Shown here piece by piece: positions 36,901-48,900 of a stretch of 64,000 nucleotides of DNA. The stretch's first letter is position 1. Every line of letters starts with the position of its first letter. The stretch comes from Actinernus sp. WN-2022 (taxonomy: Eukaryota > Cnidaria > Anthozoa > Actiniaria > Actinernidae): contig JAOWCC010001368.1 of NCBI GenBank assembly GCA_030867875.1, positions 6,076,965 through 6,140,964 of the forward strand, given 5' to 3'. Under the pieces are notes generated by a model that saw only the letters and a list, made by a program, of their open reading frames with translations, was not told the origin of the DNA and searched no databases. Both the position numbers and the translations under genes were made by a program.

Positions 36901-39900
36901 TGGCATGTTTGTTTAATGTGTGTCGTCGGCTTGTCATACGATGTTAAAATGTCAAACATCACAACCACTTCTCAATGGATGCGAACTTCATAAAACTTCA
37001 TTTGTACACCAAATTGAAAAAAATAACTCCCAAGATAATGAACTATGAACTTATTAGTGGTCCTGTTTAAGTTTCATGAATGCTCTGGCTCATTTTTACA
37101 CGATGTGAAAAACATTTTGCGCGCTTTAACTGGTAACATTACCGCTCGTGGTAATACTTACCATGAAGCTCTAGAGCGATTGGTTGTTTACGGTAATGTT
37201 ACCGTGGTCAAAGTTGGCTTAAAACAAAATGATTTGATTGGCTAAGACCTGGTAAGTCTTAGAGTAATTTTGGTAACCTTTTATCTCCATATTGTTTTTG
37301 TTCCCTCCATATTGTTTTTGGCCTCTGTTCTATGAACAATATATTTTTTATTTTAGATATCAATTCTACATCAAGTGAATAGTAGAATGGTACAATATAT
37401 ACTGGTTTGAATGCTGTGCCATTGACTTATAGAGGTTTTAATATCAAAAATGCTAATTACATGACGTTAAGGGAGGCATCAATTATTATACAAAAAATAT
37501 TGTTACAACTAAACACATTTTTCAAATTATTAGTGTTATACCCATGGTTGAAATAAAATGATGTTAGAAATTTATTTTCCTCTATCAGCAGAAATGCCCA
37601 TTCACAACCACTAAGAAATGATTGCAAATACCTCCCCTGATGTCATGTAATTAGCATTTTGGATATTAAAACCTCCTTAACTCAGCGGCACAGCATTCAA
37701 ACCAGTATATACATGTATTGTACCATTCTACTATTCACTTGATGTATAATTGATACCTAAAATAAAAAAAATATTGTTCATAGGCACTTTCAAAAGTTTG
37801 TTTTGTAGTCTTGCTTAATTAACTGATAACATTAACTTAGAAAAAGGATTAATGCTTTTCATGGTAACTGTTTGGGGGTGGTATTAGTATTATTTATTAG
37901 GCTTTAGTATTAAGTTATGGCTACAAAATACAGCCAGTCATGTCAGATTTTGTGTTTGTTGCAATGGCTGATATATAAAGTGACATGATGCTAACCAATT
38001 TGCCATCTGTTAGTGCTGGGCTTTGTACAATGTGGCGGCCATGCAAGTAAGAAATAAAAATGATTTTGAATTCAATATTTTACCACCCCTTTAATTTCTC
38101 ATTAAAATAGTAAAATTCTTTGGCCACAATAGTACAATTATTCTACCTACATAAATCTCAATTAAAAGCCTCAGAGCGAGGTCAGCTGCCCCAGCTTGTC
38201 GCAGGAAGAGAACAGTTTGACACTCGATGTCTGGAAAAGAATGTTAATTTCCTTATGACACCAAAGAACATGGCAGAGGTATGATGGACTCACCGTGGTA
38301 CCATCGTTACCAGCTGGCGACTTACCTAAAGTCTTCACAATGTTTTCACAATGTAAATTTAGCCAATAAAACATGCCAGCAAATGTTGTTTGTCGCGTGT
38401 TGCTTGAAACTTGAAATGTGGTGACCACAATAAATTGGTCTTTTGGCAACTATTTTTTTTGGCTAGTCTCCAGTTGGCACCTACGTGAAAAAGTTCTTTT
38501 CAGAGCCTGGTGACATCATGTGCTAGGGGTCAATTGTTTTAGCCTTTCATCCAATCAGAAAGGCTAGTTTCAGCACAGGTTAACCATCCTCACATTTTGT
38601 GTATTTGCCACTGATATCATGTCTTTCTGTTAATCCATTATTTCTTCGGAGAATCCCTGAAACACACTCTTTGAAATAAAATGTGAAATAAATGTGAATT
38701 ATGATGTCACCGAATGTGAAATAAAAATGTTTTTCAGACTTGATTCTGATGTTTTGATTTAGTTGGTTCTTTACGCACTTTAAGTACTGTTATGTACTTA
38801 GCGAGATAAGCCACCGGAAGCCCAAGCTGTATGTAAACAACAGAGTGACAGGAAGCTCTAGCTGTATTATGAGCACCCGTGTAAACAACCAACTAAATCA
38901 ACACATAACAGCAGAATCAAGTCAAAACAACATTTTATTTCACAATCGGTTATAGGAATGAGTTTTGTGGATGCTGTTAAGAAATAATGGATTAACAGAA
39001 AGAAATGATATCAGTGACAAATACACAAAATGTGAGGATGGTTAGCCTGATGGTTTATTTTCTTATTATTATTTGTTAAGATTGGAGCATGAAATGTTCA
39101 CCATCTTAAATGAGCCTAAAGAGTATGACTAGGTTGTTAATGTTTTTAATGTAAATTTGTAGCCAAATCAACCCTTATTTAGCATGGCTCGCAGCAACAA
39201 AGGAAGGGTTCAGCCAAAGAAAATTGTTCATACTATAAATCTGAATGTAGAGGTAAGGATTGATTAATTATATTTATTTTCAATATTGCTTCTTAAACAA
39301 GGACCCACACTATAAAAGGGCCTCTGCCAGGCATGCTCACACCTTCAGTTATCACACAGCCATTGTCAAGTGAACATCTCTATTCAAAGCTCTGCACCGG
39401 GGTGGCGTGGGGAGATGGGGTGGCGCAGTGGTTAAGCGCTTTGCCTCTCACCTCTGTGGCCCAGGTTCGATTCCCGGATGCGGCGCCATGTGTGAGTTGA
39501 GTTTGTTGGTATCTCACCCTTGCTCCAAGGGTTTTTCTCCAGTTTCTCTGGTTTTCCTCCCTCTGCAAAAACCAACACGCTAAATTCCAATATGATCTGT
39601 GGATCAGCTAGGACGTGGCTTTTGATCAGATCGTGGTTGTTTCAGGTCTTGTTAAAAATTCAGTTTTATTTACAACATGTTATGCTCCACTTGAGCGATC
39701 TCTGACTTTTGTTATCACGTGAAATTCAAATTAAACATTAATATTTGTCTCAAATAACACCCCCAATGGGCACCGCAAATGATCCCGTAAAAAAAAAAAA
39801 AAGGAATGGTATGGATTTTTGCCGCTGGATAGTGGATCTAAAGTTATAAATGAAAGAAAAATGATGAACAGATTTTAATAATGATGTAATGATTTTTAAC

Positions 39901-42900
39901 CATTGGCTCCGGCAGGGAACCCCCTTTACAACATGTCCATCAAAATCTCCATGACGTCACGCTTTCGACCAATCAGAGGGCGAACTCATTCCTATAATTA
40001 CCGGATCACACCTGTCCATAAAAATTGTATGTTGTCAGCGACATGTCCAATCTTGACAGCCTTCGCAGTGTCTGTAATTGACACTAGTGAACAAGGCGCG
40101 ATTATGCTCGCTCCTGGCTAATACACTTGTTATTACTTTTGGTATTGCTTTGAAATTGTTTCCTTGTGTGTTGTAAATAGGAGATACTGACAAGCTGGAT
40201 GAGATATCTGGAAATGAAAACAAAATTGAGTCAGAATAATTGACCCGATGATTAAAAAAAGCCTAACCGGTTTCTGGTAATAAGAACGGTTGACGAAGGA
40301 CTTGCAATTAAGAACTCTGGATTACTGAGGAACTCGGGATTAAGAAAAAAGTTCTCAAAAAATATCAAATTGGTTAATTATTTACCAAAGCAAATAATTT
40401 TCTCTTTTCCCAAAAAAATAACTCTGGTAAAAAAACTATTTTTGAATGGGCCAAACAAGCCACCATACTATGGGTTATTTATTCTTAACTTCAATTTCTT
40501 TAATTTTAACTTTGAGTCAGTATACTCCTGATTAAGAAAAACTATAAAAACTCTGGATTACTAACAAAAAAACATCTAAAAATTAATGAATTAACCCAGG
40601 ATTTGAAAAATAAAATAAATTGAAGGTACCGTTTGTATGAAAAAGAAAACTAACTTTATGCGAATATTTTGATTTCTAAAACATTGAATCCAACGACCAG
40701 ATTCCATGCCATTCCAAATGGCATGGAATCCCATTGGGGATCATTTGCGAGCCGGGATCACTTGTGGTCCATTTTTGGGATGATTTGCGGACCTGAACAG
40801 ATGATCCACTATCCATGATCCATGATACATTCGTACATGTACATGTATGTATAATGGCACAGTGCTGTTATGGCCTCTTTAAACAATAATTTAACAGGTT
40901 ATGATTTAGTACACAACCAGTACATCTCAAGTGAAATGTAGCATACAAATGTAGGTTATGGTTAAGTGAATTTCACTTGGGCAAATCTTGCACAAATTAA
41001 TAGATTTCACATGGCTTTGTGATTCGATGTAAAAAAATAATTCCATTGACAACATATCTACTGTAAGTCGTGGGTTCAGGAAAGCACAACCTTCTCAGGA
41101 TTATTACCAACAGGCATGTAAGTTGTGAAAACAGCAGATAAAGTAAAAATCATCTCAACCATACAACCCTTTAAAATATTGTATTTAGTATACTCATGTA
41201 AAGAGTTGAGCCTCGGTGAACGGTTGGCAAGCTGTCTTGTTCTATTGAGTTGTCACATGTGCTCTGATTGGTCAAGCCAAATAATAGGTCAAATTTGTCA
41301 TTCCGCTGGGATTGTATCCCATTGTAATGGTGGGGAAAAAAAACACTTTGAACCTCTGCTGTGTGTGCCCTCTTATTGATGCACAGATGTTGTGAGAACA
41401 AACAAGTGCGGCATGAGATACAGTCGAGTGTCATGACTGCTGCTCTCTTCATGTTATGACATCTGCATCTGTTAGAGAAGAATGACATCTATTTGTGAAA
41501 ATAATAATTATCAAGGAAAGGGATACAAAATGATTTTGTCCAAAGTATGTCATCTGTGTATCTGTACTCTAATAACATAGGCTACCGACTAATCAGAGCA
41601 CTTGTTTCATACTGTTTATTGTGTAAATTAAAGACACTGACGTGTGCTGATAAAATAATAATGACTGTTTTATCTGTTTATAGCTAAAGAGAAGTGAAAA
41701 CAGATGGGTACGACCAGCCAAACCTACTGTGAAAGAAAAGGAATTATCAGCAGGAGAACGACAAACGGAGGTAAACTCTTATTAAAATTCTAAGTTTAAT
41801 ATTCTAGACGATAAGGTTCTTCGTTTCATCATTTCTATGTATTCCTAAATATGAATCATCTTTTTATTCTTAGGACATTCTTCGAAGAGTCCGTGGAATT
41901 CTGAACAAGCTAACCCAACAGAAATTCCAAACCCTGATGCAGCAAGTTCTGGAACTAGAGATTAATACAGCAGATAGGCTTGAAGGCGTCATTGACATTT
42001 TGTTCGAAAAGGTACTTTGCAGATTAAATAAATGATAAGAAAATAATCAATATTTAATATATTTATAATTTATATTTACAGGGGAAGGATCTGTTGTAAA
42101 GTAATTATATGTTATCAAACAGCATAATGTATGGTTCCAGAAAATATCCAATTTTGTACAATGTACTGTATTTACTCGGGCTGCCTGTGGCAGCGCCGAG
42201 TCTAAAAATGCAAGTCGTTTTTTTTGTTTTTTTTTTTTTTGTTTCATGTAGCAAAATTTCTGCGCATGCGTTAAAGGTCAAATTCACACCAATCAGATTG
42301 CACTGTGCTGGTCACGCAACAATCGCCAGGTTAATGTATTTACATAATTAAATACAGTAAAGCAAGATGGTGGACGACGGCGCGAGGAATTTTCTCTCAA
42401 ATTTGGAGTCCCATCTCTCAAATGTAAGCCAGTTTAATGTTTTATTTAAGTTCACTCGTGCGAAAGCCTTCCAACACTCCCAACAGGCTCAGGATATTTC
42501 AACTGGCGCTCTTGTTGGAGGTACGTTTCGTAGGTAATAAGCACTCACTCGGCACAGAATATGATGACCGAAGCAGTTATTCAACTCTCACGGTAAACAT
42601 GACTCCTCTCACGGCCGAGATTTTGGTTCGAGAAATTAAAGGCTTCCAACAGTTCCCTTTATAGTTCTGTAATATAATGAGCAGACTGCAGTTTTGGGAA
42701 GGAGGGTAAAAGCTTTTAAATAGAGATAAACAAAACGGGCATTTCAGTTAATAATCTTTAGTCCAACAAATACCGATATGGACGCGATCAAAGAGCCGCA
42801 GGGTAGAAAGAACAGTAGAGAAATACAGTGATAGCTCCATCATAGGTGGACAGGATACAACTTATAATATGGGACAAATATAAACATAAAGTTGAGACAC

Positions 42901-45900
42901 TCATCTATTAGTACTCTGAACCTGCAGAACAGCAGACTAAATTAGGACCGAATTCGTATTTTTTTCGATAAAAAAAAAGGATCAATGCCTTCAGCTGCTT
43001 CAGTAAGATTCCTAGTCATATCAGTAATGTTGACTATACCAAGCATTGTTGCTGGGGGAGATGTAAGAGTGAATCCGGCGCTCAAAGAGATATGTCTCGG
43101 AGAATGAAGCATGATCGATCGGTACACCGCTGGTAGATCAGGTTTCTCATCTTTTCTCGGCCTTTTTGATCACTCACAGGAGGAGCTTTTCTGTTCCAAA
43201 ACCTTTACAGCAAATTCAGTGAGAAATGTCAGCATTGGATAAATGTTTGTACAAGAGACCTTAAAAGCACAGAACAACGAGACTAGGTCTGGCAATGAAA
43301 CGTAAGTGGCTATAAATTACTGAAACCCTCAGACTATGTATCCACCAGTAAACAATGAGAAGGAACTACTGTTCAACCATTAAGTTTACTCGAATTTATC
43401 AGTGGATTCTAAATAAATTTTGGAAGCAAAGCCTACATCTACAATGCTTTGATTTATTTTCTGAGCACAAATGAAGTTAATTTCTTTCGGAGCTGCAGGT
43501 ATTAAATTTGAAAACTCGATAAATGCAAACAATAACATAATGGTTTGAAAGAGCACACCAACATAAGCAAGATTGCCGAATTTTAGGATGCTATCAGTTC
43601 ATAGTTTTAATGTATATGCTCTTCCAGCCATAACAGCTTTGCAGTCTCCGATGAGTTTTATTGAAGAAGATGATTGCACTCGGCATGCGGCCACATTCTT
43701 TTGTTTTTGCCTTAATACAGGAAAACGTACCTGACCTTTGTAACTTTTCAATGTTTAGGTGAAGTCTTACAATGATATTGCATGGGAAAAGATGAGTTTG
43801 GGATACAGTTTAAATAGGACTTGACAGTCTATATAGTAAGCATGTCTCGTTGGTTGGCCAGCGAAGATGCAAAACTCGCTTGACAAGATCAACGTTTGTC
43901 GCTTTGTTTCAATCCTCTGTATTTCAGCCAAAGTTTAAGCTGTTTGACAGTATAATCATCAGGTTCCCTTTCAAAATATGGTCCAGGAAAGCAGTCATTT
44001 CTGGTAGAATAGACAGAGGACGAACTGAAGTGCTAGTCAATTCTTGTAAGTTGATACAAGAAAAGCGGTTTGTTTGTCTGAGTCTTGGCGGGGGGTCTAG
44101 ACTTGTGACGTAATTACCGCGCTCTGCTATAAGCGTGCGTAACATGAACATGAATATTAAAGTAGAGGTCAACTTCTTTAATTTACATACACGAGAAAAA
44201 CAAAAATATTAAATTACATATAATTATATATATACTAGGGGAGCAGAGAATGAATGTCACCGCGCTACCAGCCACTCCTAAAGACTGCTAAATTCAGCTA
44301 ATAATTCTTCCCTTCGGTTATTACTAGAGGATTTCAAATGAAAGTGTAATTTCATCTTCAATCTCATGTGGCCCGAGTGAAAGCCCAGATGGGCTCTTGT
44401 TACAAAATGTACATGATTACCGTATTTTATCACGTATAAGCCGCACCTTTTTTTGACTTTCAGATTTTGAAAGTAACAAAAAATTGCCACAAAGTTGGGG
44501 ATGCGGCTTATATGTGAGTGTTTTCAGAAAACTTTTTTTGCAATGACCGTAACCAAAGCCATATATATGAACAATAGAAATGGCACATTCAATTCACAGA
44601 ACACGAGTGTCAGCAAGATTTCTACTCAAACTCCTCTCCTTCGCTTTCCAAAGAAAACTACAGTACCAGCCGAAAGTTTGTTAACATTTTTGGCGTGTAT
44701 CGCGCGTGTTTTGCACGTGTAGTTTGTTGAGTGTAGTACATGTAAATGAGTGTAATACATGCACAGAACTACACGCACCTGTATAACTCATTAACAGAAT
44801 TAATACATGATTGACTAGTTCGTCAAAGTTTATCCCGCCATCACACTTCGATGTGCTGTTGTTTTTTATTTGATTTGTGTGTTTAACTTCCAAATAAATC
44901 ACTCCGCTTACGCTGATTAGGTCGCCAAAGTTGATTCCCGCCAAGCTCACAGTTCAATGTGCTGTCTGGAACTTTCTACACATGTATGTTTGGTTTATTA
45001 GGGTTTTTCATTTCAGCTGTCTCCGCCGATTATGATTCAAATAGCAATTAAAGTTTTTTGGATCAATGTTTGAAAATCCGTATGGCGTTTCACCGATGTG
45101 TATTTCCCTTAAACTTTGCCATAAGTATTAGCTCGAAGTGTGAAATGAAAATAAACGTTTAGTGTGCCGTTGAATAACCTGAGACAAGATGGTGGCTTCA
45201 AGTATAAGTTATTTTACCCTGCGAGCAGAAGTTTCTCACCTCTTTGCCTTTCGTGTAGAAACCTCTGCTCGCAGGGTAAAGTTATTAATAGCGGGACGAG
45301 TCTTGAATTGTTTTTATTTTCTCGATTCTCAAAGTTTATTTTGAAGCGTTAGAAACGAAGTTGTTGAATAAGAAGACAACTCTTTGTTTTTAAAGTCGGT
45401 CCGAACTTCATGCAAACTTGAATTTGAACAATAACTGCATAACAAAGAAAAACTACACGCAGTTGAGTGTAAAACACTTGTGTACTACATTCGTGCGTGT
45501 AAAGGTTAACATACTTTCGGCTGGTGCTGTAGCTGTCCAGTTGCCTGTCATCTTCTATGCTAACTCCTCGAATGGTTCCTAGTGTTGTTAAAGGCCATAA
45601 TTAGTCTTGGAAGCCTTCAAATTTTCAAATAAAGTATAATTCTCATCGAGTTCATGTTCACGCTCGATCGGACGTTTGAGAAAACCCTTGCCCCAGGCCT
45701 CCTTGAAAATCCAAGATGGCGGACCATGGACTCAGACATGTGCTCATTTAGTTTTACCAGAAAATCTTACTTTCTTGTGTGCTTAAAGGAATGAAGTTCC
45801 TTAAATATGTTGTTGGTTAATAGGAGAACAACAGCAGAAGAATTCTGAAGTGATTTAAAGACAGCAGTTTAAAATATACACAAGAAAGGACAAGGAAAGT

Positions 45901-48900
45901 TGTAACCAATTCATTGTTGTGATGTGACTATCTTTTATGAAGAAGTTTTGCTTCAATTATGGGCATTTATGAACTCGAACACAAGACTACTCTTACTGAA
46001 TTTTGTGGTGCGGCTTATACATGAGCTTTTTCCTTAAACCTTTTGGGAAAAACAAGCTTCTGTTTATCAGGCTGAAATTAGGGGTGCAGCTTGTACGTGA
46101 TAAAATACGTAATACATGGGTCTCGAATTAACACTGCAGGTCTCAAATAAATGCAGGGTCAACGAGGCTGAATTTTAAATAGAAGCCAGGGTGTCTATTC
46201 GAGGTACCAGCATCTATTTGAGTCGGTCGCTATAAGTGATTCTAAGTAAGATTTTATACCATGTCATTTTCTGCTTTTTTATTATAAATTCTCGTGAACC
46301 AAGAAAGAAGTTTTTGCCATTTACAATAGTTTCGTTTGTCGATTTTTTAGCTTGATATTCTTTGATTATGAGGAATCTATAGCAGTTTGAGTGTTAAATG
46401 GATGTCAGGTAATTTATGGAAATAAGTGAGATTGAAAAATAGCAACAAAAAAAAACATTTGATAAATGCTGGGAGTCGAATTAATGGCGGTCTCGAATAA
46501 AAAAAATTGAGTAGAAGCTGGGGCATCTAATCGAGTAAATAAGGTATCTGGTTTACATGGGTATCCATGCTGCATTTAGATTGCTTAGCACCCTTATGCA
46601 TAGTCTCCTTTGCAGCTGTCGTGAAAGATTAATACACTTAAGGATTTTATTCAAAAAGGGTTGATTTTAGGATTCAGTTCCCCTTTAACAGTCTTGTGTG
46701 CTATGCTTCATTGAGATTTACAACTGAAGAGCTGTGTGCATTAAGGGCGTAAGTGACTCTTGATCACATTCTAAATTCTCCTTCAATTTCTTTGTTTTCT
46801 AAGGGAGAAGTAAAAATGTGATCAGGAGTTCTTATGCCATTATTGCACACACCCCAAGTTCTATTTCTCAGCAAAATCACACACCATTTACCTTGATTTT
46901 CCCTTTTTGTTTCCCTATAACCAAGTGACACAAACCTTCACTCAGACGCCATTTTAAAGTGGTCTCTTTTTAAAATATTGTGGGCACAGCTTGGGACTGC
47001 TGGACTTTTTTGCAACTAAAAAATACGAACTTATAATAATAATGCTGCCACCGCCACCGCAGCTGTACCGGGTGACAACAAACGCCTGCTCTTTTTCGAG
47101 TATTAAACAGGTTCTTTCTCACCTCCTTCAAATACTGATTAGAAGTAGGAGACAAGGCCAACTGCTTATAAATGTCCCTGCCCAAGGACGACTCTAGATC
47201 ATGCTCTACCAACTGAGCTAACTTGTGTCCCAATTTTCTTAACTAGTCACAACGTGTAACTACATTGTAGCTATAACGTTTGTTTAATTTTGAGTCCTGA
47301 TATGAATTATTTAATAATTTAATAATTTTTATTTTCACACTTTGTAGGCCATTTCTGAACCAGGATTCAGTGTAGCATATTATACCAACATGTGCCGGTG
47401 TCTCATACAAGTAAGTTATTCATATTCATCCTTGCTTGGTTATTATTGTTATGTTAATCCCTGTTTAATACATGTACAGTCTCGAGCATACTTTCAAATT
47501 GAATCAATTTTCAAAGTCCACATAACCATTTTTATTAATTTGTCCTGTTCACACCCATTTCAAAAACAATTGTTTCAGACAAACAAGAAGTGACATTGCC
47601 AGACCAAATTGAAGGGCTGTGTGCAAAAAGGGCGTAAGTGATTCTTGATCACATTCTAAATTCTCCCTTAGAAAACAATGAAATTGAAGGAGAATTTAGA
47701 ATGTGATCAAGAGTCACTTATGCCCTTTTTGCACACAGCCCTTCAATTAATGGATAGTGGTTTGTAGCTGAATGTCTTGTGATTTTTTTTTTTTTTTGGG
47801 GGGGGGTCAAAAATAATAATGGTTTCCTTTGAATTGATAATCAAATTACACTGTAGTTTTTCTATTTTGCACAGCTGTACGGTTACAATTACAAATGCAT
47901 TCCAGTCTGAGAATGTTCTTTGTCATTTGTTGCTTGTGAGGGCTCAACACTAACTTTTTGTCCAAGTAGATCTATCGCTAGAAAGGTGGGAACTAGCCAG
48001 ACTGCAAGGTTTCTGCCTTCAACTGAAATTGGAGAGTTACGATTGCCTGGTAGTCTTTTTCTTGTAGAGGCAACCCTCAAATTTCATAGAAAGAATCATT
48101 GAATATCCATCGAAGCAGAATAAAACAAGATGCAACAACAACAACAACAACAACGATTCATTGTACCCATCATGCAGCACTGCATAATGGGTAGACTAGA
48201 ACCCAGTGTCTTGAGCCAAGTTTACTTGTACATGTGCCTTAGTCCTGGTCAGCAGTCTTCTTTCACAATCAAAAATGGCCATCAAAATGCAAAGGATCAT
48301 GGCATGTGTTTAGCTAAGTTTACTGCATTTTCTGTCCAGTTGTCAGCCAGTACATGCTCACAACAAAAAAGAACAAACATTTCCATGACATTTTGTTATT
48401 TTCCAAGATTTGAGAGCCAGAAGCATCCCAGGAAAAGTAAAGTTGTTATCAGAAATTTGGTAGCCAATTTGGCTAGTTAAGCAGCAAAATGTACTAGCCA
48501 AAACTGAAAATCCACTAGTCTTTGGCTAGTAGACTACCATTAGTGTCAAGCCCTGCTTGTTTGTCTGTGACAATAAAAAAACCCCGGTGCATTCAATCAT
48601 TGCCTTTAATAACTTGGAGTAAGCAGCCATGAGTGAAAAGTGGGCATCTGCATTTTGCTATAATTCAATAGACCAGTGTACGGTTCATGCACAGTTGTAC
48701 AAATCCTTTGTTTATTAACTGGTGGCTTGCCAGTTGAAACAAATGCGCATGAACCGTAAACTGGTCTATAGCCTAATCAGCAGTAACAGACAATAGATGG
48801 CAGTAAGAGGACAAGTAGCTGCCAGAACTCGGCCAGTAGCCAGCTTCTATTAAGCCCCCTGTGTATGTACCGTGAATGTGAAAGGTAACAATAATTATTT

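Larger units (their letters stand above)
27395..37329. mobile_element. Giant 9.9-kb foldback element
   Basis: The element begins AACAGAGGCCAAAAACAATA, ends in the exact inverse TATTGTTTTTGGCCTCTGTT, and is flanked by CTAT on both sides. Long inverted arms run inward: left about 27395-29408, right about 34332-37329. The right arm is longer because part of it is duplicated (36546-36905 repeats 35420-35800) and a CCCGGG MITE is inserted (35806-36244). The arms carry many copies of GGTAACATTACC-like motifs. The middle (29409-34331) holds a 33-bp triple repeat near 30402-30500, a split gene fragment (32148-32738), a second foldback (about 32765-33060), a TAGCCTCC MITE and a 77-bp tandem array. It sits wholly inside an eIF4G intron. 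Confidence 0.88.
42164..46546. mobile_element. Candidate 4.4-kb TIR element holding a nested element
   Basis: The left end TACTGTATTTACTCG and right end CGAGTAAATAAGGTA are inverted and match at 13 of 15 positions. TA occurs at both outer edges. It would contain a small open frame (42367-42537) and the nested TIR element at 44418-46112. No transposase was recognised. The two ends could instead belong to two separate insertions. Confidence 0.35.

Noticed and set aside
39415..39490. Functional tRNA gene
   Set aside because: A and B boxes are present but stems do not pair and a SINE body follows; called as a SINE.
43150..43190. U2 snRNA-like TTCTCGGCCTTTTTGATCA
   Set aside because: Only a short match to the 5' end of U2; the branch-recognition and Sm-site regions do not follow.
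47197..47225. tRNA gene on the minus strand
   Set aside because: A perfect A box but no B box, anticodon stem or acceptor pairing downstream.
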